DNA of 64,000 nucleotides from Bordetella genomosp. 2 (GTDB lineage: Bacteria; Pseudomonadota; Gammaproteobacteria; Burkholderiales; Burkholderiaceae_B), in NCBI RefSeq assembly GCF_002261345.1, contig NZ_NEVT01000002.1:62001-126000 (forward strand), read 5' to 3'. The notes below the pieces were generated by a model that worked only from the letters and a program-made list of their open reading frames with translations, ran no database searches and had not been told where the DNA came from. The number at the start of each line of letters is the position of its first letter. Position 1 is the stretch's first letter. Shown piece by piece: positions 36,585 through 45,100 of the stretch. The translations under genes were made by a program, and so were the position numbers.

Positions 36585-37565
36585 ATGACCAGAACCATTG
36601 CCGTGTTGGCCTTGCCGGGGGTGCAGATGCTCGACGTATCGGGCCCGCTGGATGTGTTCGCGCAGGCCAATACTGAGCTGGGGCGGGCGTTCTATTCGCT
36701 GCATGTGGTGGCCTGCGAGCCCGGGCCGGTCCGCAGCTCATCCGGGCTGTGCCTGCTGCCGGACTCGACGGTCGCGCAGCCGCTGGCCCGGGTGAACACC
36801 CTGCTGGTCGCCGGCACGCCGAACGCCGCCCGCACCGTTTTCGGCAGCGCCATGCTGCAATGGATTCGCGCCACCGCCCGGGGGGCCAGGCGCTACGGCT
36901 CCGTCTGCACCGGGGCCTTCGCCCTGGCCGCCGCCGGCCTGCTGGACGGCCGCCGGGTGACCACCCACTGGAACGCCGCCCGCGAGTTGCGCCAGGCCTA
37001 TCCGCGCATCACGGTCGAAGAAGACGCGCTGCAGGTGCGCGACGGCAAGGTGCGAACCGCGGCCGGCGTGACGGCCGGGCTGGACTTGGCCCTGTCGCTG
37101 GTGGAAGAAGACCTGGGGCGCGAGCTGGCGGCCGACGTCGCCTCGCAATTGGTGATGTATTTCAAGCGCCCCGGCGGGCAACTGCAGTTCAGCCGCAAGG
37201 GGCAGGCCGGGCCGGTCGGACGGTCGGCGCTGCAGGATGTGCAGCGCTGGGCGGCGGCGCACCCGGAACGCGACTTATCAGTGGAGGCCCTGGCCGGACA
37301 CGCGGGGTTGAGCCCGCGCCATTTTGCGCGCCTGTTTCATGCCGAGGTCGGCGTGACGCCAGCGGCATGGGTGGAGGCCATGCGCGTCGGCGCCGCGCGC
37401 GAATGGCTCGAGTCGGGGGCCATGACGCCCAAGCAGGTGGCGGCGCGCTGCGGCTTCGCCAGTGTCGATACGCTGCGCCGCGCTTTCGTGCGGCATGTGG
37501 GCGTGTCGCCGGCTGTGTATCGACGCCACCACGGTGCAAACGCCGATGATGCGAGCCCCCGGTAG
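36585..37565 (+). CDS. GlxA family transcriptional regulator (DJ-1/PfpI plus AraC domains)
   Basis: 326 aa from the ATG at 36585; an upstream in-frame start at 36552 would lie inside the palindrome. The N-terminal amidotransferase-like domain begins TIAVLALPGVQMLDVSGPLDVF and has the elbow Cys in GSVCTGAFALAAAGLLDG. The C-terminal AraC domain has two helix-turn-helix units, LSVEALAGHAGLSPRHFARLF and the later KQVAARCGFASVDTLRRAF. Such proteins activate genes for amino-acid or quaternary-amine use. Effector unknown. Confidence 0.92.
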   Translation: MTRTIAVLALPGVQMLDVSGPLDVFAQANTELGRAFYSLHVVACEPGPVRSSSGLCLLPDSTVAQPLARVNTLLVAGTPNAARTVFGSAMLQWIRATARGARRYGSVCTGAFALAAAGLLDGRRVTTHWNAARELRQAYPRITVEEDALQVRDGKVRTAAGVTAGLDLALSLVEEDLGRELAADVASQLVMYFKRPGGQLQFSRKGQAGPVGRSALQDVQRWAAAHPERDLSVEALAGHAGLSPRHFARLFHAEVGVTPAAWVEAMRVGAAREWLESGAMTPKQVAARCGFASVDTLRRAFVRHVGVSPAVYRRHHGANADDASPR

Positions 37566-37618
37566 CGGGGCAGCGCCGCGTCGCGGATCCGCGCGCCTGC
37601 TCAGCGACCCGGACAGTG

Positions 37619-38842
37619 CTACGCGGCCGCGCCGTCCTGTCGGTCCCGCGGCAGGCATGCCAGCACCAGCAGCGAGCAGGCCCCCGCGCAGATGAAGGCA
37701 TAGGTGTATCCGCCGCCAGCCGCGACAAATGCCGCGAAAGCGGTGGGCGCGACCATGTTGGTCAGGTTGACCAGTATGCTGGAGCCGGCCGCCGTTTCGG
37801 CGATGAGGTGCGAGGGCGAGCGCCGCGCCACTTCCGCGATCTGCACGCCGTTCCAGCTGGCTGCCGAGCAGCCCGCGACAAACGCCAGCAGGATGACGGC
37901 CCAGAGCGGCCATTGTGGGCTGGTCAACCCCAGCAGCGCGGTCGTCGCTGCGGAGAAGACCGCCGCGATCGACAAGGTGGCGGTGGCCGAGCGCAGGTAA
38001 TCGGACAACCAGCCCAGCGCGATGCGGCCGATCACGCCGCCGGCCTGCATCACGGCGAACACCGCGCCGGCCAGCCCCAGGGAGAAGCCCAGCCCGTCTA
38101 TCAGGTAGATGACGGTGAACGTGAACCAGCAGCTTTGCGAGACCGCGAACAGGCTGCCCACGACGGACATCTTCAGCAGGCCGCGGTTGTGCCCCAGGGC
38201 CGCCAGCGGCACGCTGAGCGTGCGCAGCGATTGCAGCGTCGGCATGTGCAGGGCGCGGCGCTTTTTCGCGGGCGTTTCATCGAGGCCCGCGCTCAGCCGC
38301 CAGGTAAGCAGGGTGGGCAGCAGCACGACCAGCGCGCAGACCAGCAGCGCCATGCGCCAGCCGGCCAGCGCCACCACCACGGGCACCAGCAGCCCCGCCA
38401 CGACGCCGCCTACGGGAACCCCGGCCTGCTTGATCGAGAACATCAGGTTGCGCTTGCCCGGCGGCGAGAAGCGTTGCAGTACTTCGCTGCCGGCCGGGTT
38501 GGCGGCGCCGTTGCTCAGGCCCATGATGAAGCATGCTGCCAGGGCGATGCCGACACTCGGGTACAACAGCAGCGCCATGCAGATGGCGCCCAGGAACAGC
38601 GTGAGCTGCAGCGTGCGCATGCCGCCTATCTGCTTGAGCAGGGCGGAGCCCGCCACCAGGATGGCGAGCCCGCCCAGGGAGTTGCTGGCCGTCAGGTAGC
38701 CGATGGAACTGCCGCTCCAGCCGAATTCGGCGGACATGGCCGGGGCGACAATGGGAATGAGCCGACTCAAGAATGACGATGTGGTCTGCAGGGTGAAGAT
38801 AGCCACGACAGGCATCAGCCAAGCGGGTGCAGCGCGGGTCAT
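37619..38842 (-). CDS. MFS transporter, 12-helix
   Basis: 407 aa. About 12 hydrophobic segments; the MFS pattern is visible in WSGSSIGYLTASNSLGGLA and GRIALGWLSDYLRS (motif A-like loop). The family looks like the CynX/NarK-like or BatX-type sugar/organic anion group, but the substrate cannot be told. The ATG is at 38842. It converges on the GlxA-type gene 53 bases away. Confidence 0.85.
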   Translation of the reverse strand: MTRAAPAWLMPVVAIFTLQTTSSFLSRLIPIVAPAMSAEFGWSGSSIGYLTASNSLGGLAILVAGSALLKQIGGMRTLQLTLFLGAICMALLLYPSVGIALAACFIMGLSNGAANPAGSEVLQRFSPPGKRNLMFSIKQAGVPVGGVVAGLLVPVVVALAGWRMALLVCALVVLLPTLLTWRLSAGLDETPAKKRRALHMPTLQSLRTLSVPLAALGHNRGLLKMSVVGSLFAVSQSCWFTFTVIYLIDGLGFSLGLAGAVFAVMQAGGVIGRIALGWLSDYLRSATATLSIAAVFSAATTALLGLTSPQWPLWAVILLAFVAGCSAASWNGVQIAEVARRSPSHLIAETAAGSSILVNLTNMVAPTAFAAFVAAGGGYTYAFICAGACSLLVLACLPRDRQDGAAA

Positions 38843-38880
38843 TGCGTCTCTTGAGTCGTTCTTGTGGGGGAAGGGAATTA

Positions 38881-38901
38881 CCTGCCGCTTGGCCCGGCAG
38901 G
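38881..38901. other. Inverted repeat in the leader of the minus-strand MFS gene
   Basis: CCTGCCG (38881-38887) and CGGCAGG (38895-38901) form a stem 38 bases upstream of the MFS start, followed on the plus strand by TTT. It could be an operator or leader hairpin. Confidence 0.35.
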
Positions 38902-38987
38902 TTTGATTGCTCTATTCATCATACCCCTGTGCAGCACCGCATCGCGGCGTAGCCCAGCCCCAGGCACGCCGGATGCTGCGGCGCATT

Positions 38988-39023
38988 GATAAATCGGGGA
39001 TAGGACCCTATCCTATATTTATC
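38988..39023. promoter_or_regulatory. Nested 36-bp palindrome upstream of cbpA
   Basis: Four arms: GATAAAT (38988-38994), GGATAGG (38998-39004), CCTATCC (39007-39013), ATTTATC (39017-39023). Inner and outer pairs are both perfect, share one centre, and have identical 3-base separations. It ends 55 bases before the cbpA ATG and includes a -10-like TATATT (39014-39019). It is probably an operator for a dimer of dimers; the regulator is unknown. Confidence 0.75.
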
Positions 39024-39078
39024 CCTGGCGGCTTCGGTGCGCCGATGGTTGCCGCAACCCTACGATGAGCGGGCGATT

Positions 39079-40014
39079 ATGGAGTTCAAGGACTACTACA
39101 GCGCGCTGGGCGTCGAGCGCGACGCCTCGGAGGACGACATCCGCCGCGCTTACCGCAAGCTGGCTCGCAAATACCATCCCGATGTCAGCAAGGAAAGCGA
39201 TGCCGAGTCGCGCATGCGCGACATCAACGAAGCCTACGATGTCCTGCGCGACAAGGAAAAACGCCAGGCCTACGATAATCTCGCCGCCGGCGTTTCGCCC
39301 GGCGGGGGGTTCCAGCCGCCGCCCGGCTGGGACGAAGGCTTCGAGTTCCGCCGCGCCGCTTCCCCCGGCGAAGAAGCGCAGTTCAGCGAGTTCTTTTCTT
39401 CGTTGTTCGGGGGCCGCGCGCGCCGCGCCGCCGGGCAAGAGTTCCGCGCCCGTGGCGAAGACCACCACGCCGCCATCGAGATCGACCTGGAAGATGCGCT
39501 CAAGGGCGCCACGCGCGACGTCACCCTGCGATCCATGCACATGGACGACCAGGGGCGTCCGCAAATGCAGTCGCGCACGCTCAGCGTGCGCATCCCGGCG
39601 GGCGTGCGCGAGGGGCAGTACATCCGGCTGGTCGGGCAGGGCATGCCCGGCTATGGCGGCGGCGACAGCGGCGACCTGTATCTGGAGGTTCGCTTCAAGC
39701 CGCATCCGCGCTACCGCGCGGAGGGGCGCGACCTGTACATGACGCTGCCGGTGGCGCCCTGGGAGGCGGCTCTGGGCGCCAGCGTCAACGCGCCCACGCC
39801 CGGCGGCATGGTAGAGGTCTCCGTGCCCGCGGGTTCCGCCAACGGCCGCAAGCTGCGCCTGCGCGGCCGGGGCATCCCCGGCGACCCGCCCGGGGACCTT
39901 TATCTTGTGCTCGAATTGGCGCTGCCGCCGGCCGATACCGAGGCCGCGCGCGCCGCCTACCGCAAGATGCAGCAGGACCTGCCCTTCAATCCGCGACGCC
40001 ACATGGAGGCCTGA
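39079..40014 (+). CDS. cbpA: Curved-DNA-binding J-domain co-chaperone CbpA
   Basis: 311 aa. An N-terminal J domain (DYYSALGVERDASEDDIRRAY) has the HPD motif at residues 33-35 (KYHPDV). A Gly/Phe region follows, then the two C-terminal substrate-binding domains (LEDALKGATRDV, AALGASVNAPTPGG) with no zinc-finger domain, as in class B J proteins. It stimulates DnaK and binds curved DNA. The ATG at 39079 gives the family start. cbpM follows after two bases. Confidence 0.94.
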   Translation: MEFKDYYSALGVERDASEDDIRRAYRKLARKYHPDVSKESDAESRMRDINEAYDVLRDKEKRQAYDNLAAGVSPGGGFQPPPGWDEGFEFRRAASPGEEAQFSEFFSSLFGGRARRAAGQEFRARGEDHHAAIEIDLEDALKGATRDVTLRSMHMDDQGRPQMQSRTLSVRIPAGVREGQYIRLVGQGMPGYGGGDSGDLYLEVRFKPHPRYRAEGRDLYMTLPVAPWEAALGASVNAPTPGGMVEVSVPAGSANGRKLRLRGRGIPGDPPGDLYLVLELALPPADTEAARAAYRKMQQDLPFNPRRHMEA

Positions 40015-40016
40015 AC

Positions 40017-40337
40017 ATGAAAACGGTAGTGATCGCCGCCACCGGTACCGTCGTGGGCACGGCGCAGCCCCTGAGCGCCGACGACCTGGCGCGCGCCTGC
40101 GGCGCCGAAGTGGAATGGGTGGCCCGGCTGGTTGAAGTCGGCATCGTCGAGGCTTCGGGGTCGCAGCCGGCCGATTGGTGCTTTTACAGTGCCGACCTGC
40201 AGCGCGCGCTGGAGGCGCGCCGGCTCGAGCGCGATTTCGGCGCCGGCCTGGACGCGGCGGCGCTGATCCTGGACCTGAGCCGGGAAGTGCGGCAACTGCG
40301 CGCGCAGTTGCGCGCGCTGAGCGCCTCCGGGCGCTAG
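40017..40337 (+). CDS. cbpM: Chaperone modulator CbpM
   Basis: 106 aa MerR-like helical protein. It has LSADDLARACGAEVEWVARLVEVGIVEA and a C-terminal helix LILDLSREVRQLRAQLRAL. CbpM proteins bind the J domain of CbpA and block its interaction with DnaK. The start codon is two bases after the cbpA stop, so the pair is translationally linked, as in E. coli. Confidence 0.9.
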   Translation: MKTVVIAATGTVVGTAQPLSADDLARACGAEVEWVARLVEVGIVEASGSQPADWCFYSADLQRALEARRLERDFGAGLDAAALILDLSREVRQLRAQLRALSASGR

Positions 40338-40397
40338 CGGCGGCCCGTTGCCGGCCGTGCGCTAGCGGGCGCGTGCATTGTCGCGCCGGCACGTCGC

Positions 40398-40429
40398 CTT
40401 AAGATTCCCTTCATCCTGTGGCGTATAGT
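40398..40429 (+). promoter_or_regulatory. Response-regulator box and -10 in front of the two-component operon
   Basis: CTTAAGATTCCCTTCATC (40398-40415) contains half-sites CTTAAG and CTTCAT spaced 11 bases apart, one helical turn, as OmpR/PhoB-type regulators require. A -10-like TATAGT (40424-40429) follows, so the box covers the -35 position. An 18-bp copy with 14 identities lies at 42504. Transcription would begin at about the ATG itself. Confidence 0.7.
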
Positions 40430-40435
40430 CACTGG

Positions 40436-41092
40436 ATGCGCATTCTATTGGCCGAAGACGACGTATCCCTGGGTGAGTCGATCGAGTCCTGGCTGGAGCT
40501 CGACGGCTATGTCGTCGACCGCGTGACGCGCGGCGACCTGGCCGAGACGGTGCTGGCCACCCACGACTACCAGTGCCTGCTGATCGACCGGGGCCTGCCG
40601 GGCCTGACCGGCGACGCCTTGCTGCGCCGCCTGCGCGCCCGCCGCGCGACGGTGCCGGTCATCCTCATCACGGCGCGCGACGCGGTGCGCGACCGGATCG
40701 AAGGGCTGGACCTCGGCGCCGACGACTATCTGGTCAAGCCATTCGATCTCGAAGAGCTGTCGGCGCGGATCCGCGCCGCGATCCGGCGCCACGACGGCCG
40801 TCCCAGCGTGGCGTTGAGCCACGGCGGCCTGGTGCTGGACGAAGCCGGCAAGCAGGTGAGCCTGAACGGCGCGGCCATCGCCCTGACGGCGCGCGAGTTC
40901 GCCGTGCTGCATGCGCTGATCCGGCGGCCGGGCCATGTGGTGTCGCGCGCCCAGCTCGAGGAGGCCCTCTACGGCTGGGGCGACGAGGTGGACAGCAACG
41001 CCATCGAAGTGCATATCTATAACCTGCGGCGCAAGCTCGGCCCCGGCTCGATCAAGACAATCCGGCGCCAGGGCTACCGGCTGGCCGACTGA
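40436..41092 (+). CDS. OmpR-family response regulator, QseB/PmrA-like
   Basis: 218 aa. The receiver domain has acidic residues Asp8 and Asp9, phosphoacceptor Asp51 (LLIDRGLPG), Thr79 and Lys101 (YLVKPFD). The C-terminal winged helix starts at about residue 125 (LTAREFAVLHALIRRPGHVVS) and ends NLRRKLGPGSIKTIRRQGYRL. The ATG at 40436 gives the standard start MRILLAEDD. The sensor kinase begins one base after its stop. Context with a YgiW-type gene supports a QseB-like assignment. Confidence 0.93.
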   Translation: MRILLAEDDVSLGESIESWLELDGYVVDRVTRGDLAETVLATHDYQCLLIDRGLPGLTGDALLRRLRARRATVPVILITARDAVRDRIEGLDLGADDYLVKPFDLEELSARIRAAIRRHDGRPSVALSHGGLVLDEAGKQVSLNGAAIALTAREFAVLHALIRRPGHVVSRAQLEEALYGWGDEVDSNAIEVHIYNLRRKLGPGSIKTIRRQGYRLAD

Positions 41093-41093
41093 C

Positions 41094-42482
41094 ATGAGGT
41101 TGCGTCGAAACCCCGGCAAGCCGCGCGGCTACTCGCTGCGTCGGCGGCTCATCGCGACGACGGTGGGTTCCAGCGTCCTGGTGGGTCTGGTCAGCACGGT
41201 CATCGTGCTGGCAATCGCCTGGAAAGAGGTGAGCGAGGCGTTCGACGATACCCTCGAAGAAGGCGCACGCATCGTGCTGGCCTTTGGCGAAGGCGCGTCC
41301 AGCGGGGTGCTCGCCTCGCGCGACCGCGACGACGCCGATCCGACGCTGCGTCTCGATTACCAGATCGTTTCGCCGCGGGGCGACGTGGTCCGGCGTGGCG
41401 AGGACGCGCCCGAACGGCCCTTCGTCGATCCGGACCGTCCCGATGAGCGCTTCTACGACGTGCGCGTGGACGGCGAACGCTGGCGTGTCTATGTGCGCCG
41501 CCACGAAACCCTGGGTTTCTCGGTCCAGGTCGGGCAGGAATGGGATGAGCGTATCGAGCTGATCCGCGATGTGCTGGAATCGCTGGCCTGGCCGCTGGTA
41601 GTGCTGTGGGGCCTGCTCGGGTTGATCAACTGGTGGGTGATCCGGCGGCTGCTGGCTCCGCTGGAGCGCATGGCGCGCGGCATCGAAGCGAAGTCTCCGG
41701 CCGACCTGTCGCCGGTGCCGGATGACGGCCGGGCCATCGAGGTCCGCTCAGTGGTCGGGGCGCTGAACCGCTTGCTGGAGCGGCTGTCGCGCGCGCTGGA
41801 GGGCGAGCGCCGCTTCACTGCCGACGCCGCGCATGAGCTGCGCACGCCGCTGGCGGCGCTGGCATCGCGCATCCAGGTCATGCAGCGCAGCCACGCGGCC
41901 GACGGCTCGCCGGCGCTGACCGCCGGGTTGCAACGCCTGCGTGACGATGTGGCGCGCAGCACCGCCATGGTCGAGAACCTGCTGCAGCTGGCGCGGCTGG
42001 ACCCGCAGTCCGCCGACGCCGTCGCCATGGGCGATGTTGATGTGCGAATCCTGTTCGAGGACGTGGTGAAGGCATGCGCGGCCGCCGCGGCGCGGCGACG
42101 CGTCACGCTGTCCGTCGACTGCCGTGCCGCCACGGTCTACGGCCACCGGGACTGGCTGTTCAGCGCGCTGCGCAATCTGCTGGACAATGCCATCCGCTAC
42201 GGCCGCGCAGAAGGCCGGGTATGGTTGTCGGCGACGACGGATGGCGGGACGGTCGAGCTTGCGGTGCGCGACGATGGCCATGGGGTGTCCGATGCGGATC
42301 TGGAGCGGCTGACCCAGCGCTTCTTCCGTGTGCTGGGCACGGGCGAACAGGGCAGCGGCCTGGGCTTGTCCATCGTGGCGCGCGTGGCGGAACTGCACGG
42401 CGCGACCCTGCGCTTCGGCCCCGGCATCGAAGGCGCCGGCCTTGGCGTGACGCTCGGGTTGCCGCGCACGCGGGCGCGCTGA
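41094..42482 (+). CDS. Sensor histidine kinase, QseC/PmrB-like
   Basis: 462 aa inner-membrane kinase. Two membrane helices (residues 18-42 and 165-185) bracket a periplasmic domain of about 120 residues. HAMP comes next, then the H-box FTADAAHELRTPLAAL with His247. The ATPase has N-box NLLDNAIRYG, G1 DDGHGV, F-box RFFRVLG and G2 GSGLGLSI. The periplasmic part lacks a named sensor fold. It is presumably the partner of the adjoining regulator. Confidence 0.93.
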   Translation: MRLRRNPGKPRGYSLRRRLIATTVGSSVLVGLVSTVIVLAIAWKEVSEAFDDTLEEGARIVLAFGEGASSGVLASRDRDDADPTLRLDYQIVSPRGDVVRRGEDAPERPFVDPDRPDERFYDVRVDGERWRVYVRRHETLGFSVQVGQEWDERIELIRDVLESLAWPLVVLWGLLGLINWWVIRRLLAPLERMARGIEAKSPADLSPVPDDGRAIEVRSVVGALNRLLERLSRALEGERRFTADAAHELRTPLAALASRIQVMQRSHAADGSPALTAGLQRLRDDVARSTAMVENLLQLARLDPQSADAVAMGDVDVRILFEDVVKACAAAAARRRVTLSVDCRAATVYGHRDWLFSALRNLLDNAIRYGRAEGRVWLSATTDGGTVELAVRDDGHGVSDADLERLTQRFFRVLGTGEQGSGLGLSIVARVAELHGATLRFGPGIEGAGLGVTLGLPRTRAR

Positions 42483-42503
42483 GGCCCGGCCGGCCCGCCG
42501 CGA

Positions 42504-42521
42504 CCTCAGGTTCGCTTCATC
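42504..42521 (+). promoter_or_regulatory. Second copy of the response-regulator box
   Basis: CCTCAGGTTCGCTTCATC matches the box at 40398 in 14 of 18 positions and keeps the 11-base half-site spacing (CCTCAG, CTTCAT). It lies 22 bases after the kinase stop and 65 bases before the ygiW-like gene. A weak -10 (TCCAAT, 42531-42536) stands at almost the same distance as in the first copy. Confidence 0.6.
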
Positions 42522-42585
42522 TTCGGCTGGTCCAATGGCTATGTGTTCAACACCAACCGCGCCAACGGCGCAAGGAGCCACTACC

Positions 42586-43008
42586 ATGAAGAACCTTTTT
42601 ACCCGCTCGAATGGCCCTCGCATTCTTCTGGCCACCGCAGCGCTGGCGGGCGCGCTGGCCGTCGCCGGCGTCCAGGCACAGGGCTACACCGGCCCCCGCT
42701 CCGACACGGCGGCGCAGCAGCAGGGATATGCCGGCCCGAGCACGATTGCGCCCATGAGTGTGAAGGACCTGATGGCCAACGGCAAGGACGACCAGAATGC
42801 CGTCTTGCGCGGCCGGATCGTCTCGCACGATGGCGGCGATCACTACACCTTCGATGATGGCACGGGCCGTATCCGTGTCGAGATCGACAACGACGATTTT
42901 CCGGCGGGCCGGCAGATCGATGACAAGGTCACCGTGGAGCTGATCGGCGAACTGGACCGCGATCGCAATTCGGTCGAGTTCGACGTCGACCAGGTGCGCA
43001 TCCCCTGA
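42586..43008 (+). CDS. YgiW/YdeI-type periplasmic OB-fold stress protein
   Basis: 140 aa. A signal peptide ends near VAGVQAQG (residue 29). The mature domain is the BOF/OB fold: SVKDLMANGKDDQNAVLRGRI, HYTFDDGTGRIRVEIDNDDF, and VELIGELDRDRNSVEFDVDQVRI. Family members respond to hydrogen peroxide, cadmium, acid or cationic peptides. AAGGAG lies nine bases before the ATG. In enterobacteria ygiW sits next to qseBC; here it follows the two-component genes and shares their regulatory box. Confidence 0.9.
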   Translation: MKNLFTRSNGPRILLATAALAGALAVAGVQAQGYTGPRSDTAAQQQGYAGPSTIAPMSVKDLMANGKDDQNAVLRGRIVSHDGGDHYTFDDGTGRIRVEIDNDDFPAGRQIDDKVTVELIGELDRDRNSVEFDVDQVRIP

Positions 43009-43069
43009 TGGGTGGCGTGTCTGGCGCGCCGGCTCATCACCGGACAAGGCCATGCAATAGTCCCGGGTG

Positions 43070-44053
43070 TCATGCCCGGGCCGGCTGCCACAGCCGCGCG
43101 TCGCGCACGACAATGCGGCGCGGCAGCAGCTTGTTGGCGAGAAACACGTCGGCAATCTGCTGCTGGCTGTCGAGGTTCTGCCCGGTGACCGGCCGCACGT
43201 CGTAACTGCGCCGGTCATTGGCCGCCGCGACGATCCGCGTGTCCAAGCCCCACAATGGCGCCAGCAAGGCGGCCGCCGCGTCCGGATGTTGCTTGGCCCA
43301 GCGCCCGGCGGCTTGCAGGGCCGCGTATACCTGCTCCACGATTGCCGTATGCGCCTCGGCATAGGAGGTGGCGGCCAAGTAATAGCGCGCGTAGTCGGCC
43401 AGGCCGTCGCGGCCGTCGGCCAGGACGCGCACGCGCTCGTGCTGCTGCGTGGCGGCATAGAAAGGATCCCAGATCGCCCAGGCGTCGATCGAGCCGTTGC
43501 CGAATGCGGCGCGGCCGTCCGCGGGCGCCAGGAAGGCTTGCTGGATATCGGCCAGCGCCAGCCCGCTGCGCTGCAGGGCCGCAATGACCAGGAAATGCGC
43601 GCCGGCCGCCCGCGCAAAACCCACCTTGCGACCCTTCAGGTCGGACAGCGCGCGGATCGGCGAATCTTCCTTGACCAGAATGGCCTGCGCGGCGGGCGCG
43701 GGTGTTTCCCTGGCGTAATAGGTCAGGGCGGCGCCCGCCGCCTGCGCGAACAGCGGCACCGTGTCGGCGACGTCGGCGCTCAGGTCGATGGCGCCCACGT
43801 TGAGCGCTTCCAGCAGCGGCTGGCCGTTCGCGAACTCATGCCAGGATATCGCCACCCCCTGGTCGGCCAGTCGGGCCTGCAGGTGCCCCTGCGCCTTGAC
43901 GATGGCGAGCAGTGTCGAGGATTTCTGGTAGCCGATGCGCAGGCGGGCGCGCTGCGCGCTGCGCGCCGGACGCGGCAGGCCGGCGGCCAGGCCAGTGGCG
44001 GCAATGGCGGCCAGGGCCTTGCGCCGGGCGGGGTGGAACAGGTGTGGCGGCAT
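43070..44053 (-). CDS. ABC transporter periplasmic binding protein, sulfonate/nitrate/taurine (SsuA) type
   Basis: 327 aa from the ATG at 44053. The N-terminus HPARRKALAAIAATG has twin arginines before a hydrophobic stretch and ends LPRPARSAQ, so Tat or Sec export is likely. The mature domain has RIGYQKSSTLLAI, then ALNVGAIDLSADVADTVP and GRKVGFARAAGAHFLV, and the family hinge GNGSIDAWAIWDPFYA. No permease or ATPase gene is adjacent, so it is an orphan here. Confidence 0.88.
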   Translation of the reverse strand: MPPHLFHPARRKALAAIAATGLAAGLPRPARSAQRARLRIGYQKSSTLLAIVKAQGHLQARLADQGVAISWHEFANGQPLLEALNVGAIDLSADVADTVPLFAQAAGAALTYYARETPAPAAQAILVKEDSPIRALSDLKGRKVGFARAAGAHFLVIAALQRSGLALADIQQAFLAPADGRAAFGNGSIDAWAIWDPFYAATQQHERVRVLADGRDGLADYARYYLAATSYAEAHTAIVEQVYAALQAAGRWAKQHPDAAAALLAPLWGLDTRIVAAANDRRSYDVRPVTGQNLDSQQQIADVFLANKLLPRRIVVRDARLWQPARA

Positions 44054-44192
44054 GGAGCGGTCGATGGCGAAGGACAATCGTGGCCGCCATCATGGGCCGC
44101 GCCGCCGCACGCGACAAATACAAAATCAGGATAAAAATATGAGCCGGGCGCTGGCGAGTTATGCTTGCATTTCTCGTCCCGCACCTTCCATC

Positions 44193-44621
44193 ATGACAAA
44201 TCCCGTCCCCGCCGGCTTCGTACCCTGGCAGCCCAGCAGCCCCTTCATGACCCACCTGGCCGAGCTGGGCGCGTTCTACCGCCGCGACGCCGACGGCGTG
44301 CTGGCCATCCGCCTGGGCACGCCGCACACCAATATGCACGACATCGCCCACGGCGGCCTGCTGGCCACGCTGGCGGACAGCGCCCTGGGTTTCAACATCG
44401 CGCGGCGGGCCAATGTGTCGGTGGTGACGGTGCAGATGTCGGTGGAGTACCTGAATCCGGTCAAGCCGGGCGACTGGCTCGAGGCGCACGTGCAGATCGA
44501 CAAGCAGGGCCGGCGCCTGATCTACGCCACCTGCCTGCTGCAAGTGGAAGGGCAGACCATGCTCAAGGCCAATGCGGTGTTCGCGGTGCGCGCCGCGCGC
44601 ACCGCCGCCTCGGACGGCTGA
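44193..44621 (+). CDS. PaaI family hotdog-fold thioesterase
   Basis: 142 aa. The acyl-CoA thioesterase motif HDIAHGGLLATLADSALGF contains the HGG turn and the catalytic aspartate. The VTVQMSVEYLNPVKPGD strand is typical. These cytosolic tetramers hydrolyse acyl- or aryl-CoA esters. Starts at the ATG at 44193; an in-frame upstream ATG adds residues not conserved in the family. The yjbQ-like gene begins six bases after its stop. Confidence 0.88.
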   Translation: MTNPVPAGFVPWQPSSPFMTHLAELGAFYRRDADGVLAIRLGTPHTNMHDIAHGGLLATLADSALGFNIARRANVSVVTVQMSVEYLNPVKPGDWLEAHVQIDKQGRRLIYATCLLQVEGQTMLKANAVFAVRAARTAASDG

Positions 44622-44627
44622 GGCGCC

Positions 44628-45047
44628 ATGTGGATCCAGAAATCGCTGACGCTGGCCGCCCGCAGGCGCGGCTTTCACCTGGTCACGGATGAAATCCTCG
44701 GCCAGCTGCCCGAGCTTGGCCGGGTCAAGGTGGGCCTGATGCACCTGTTCATCCAGCACACCTCGGCCTCGCTGACGCTCAACGAGAACGCCGACCCCAC
44801 CGTGCGCGCCGACTTCGAGCGCTATTTCAACCACGCGGTGCCGGAAGGCGAGCCGTATTACCAGCATACCTACGAAGGCAGCGACGACCTGCCCGCCCAC
44901 CTGAAGTCGAGCATCCTGGGGGCGAGCCTGAGCATTCCCGTCAGCGACGGCCGCCCGTGCCTGGGCACGTGGCAGGGCATCTACCTGTGCGAACATCGCA
45001 ACCATGGCGGCGCCCGCACCGTGGTAGTGACGGTACAAGGGGAGTGA
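44628..45047 (+). CDS. YjbQ family (secondary thiamine-phosphate synthase-like) protein
   Basis: 139 aa. Contains [22 protein letters not shown], the strongest signature of the YjbQ/UPF0047 fold, and [15 protein letters not shown] with the C-terminal [17 protein letters not shown]. coli YjbQ has weak thiamine phosphate synthase activity in vivo, but the physiological reaction is not settled. Likely co-transcribed with the thioesterase. Confidence 0.92.
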   Translation: MWIQKSLTLAARRRGFHLVTDEILGQLPELGRVKVGLMHLFIQHTSASLTLNENADPTVRADFERYFNHAVPEGEPYYQHTYEGSDDLPAHLKSSILGASLSIPVSDGRPCLGTWQGIYLCEHRNHGGARTVVVTVQGE

Positions 45048-45100
45048 GCCGGCGGCCGAGTTCGTGCACAATCGAGGCTTATTTCTAAGCGGAGACACGC

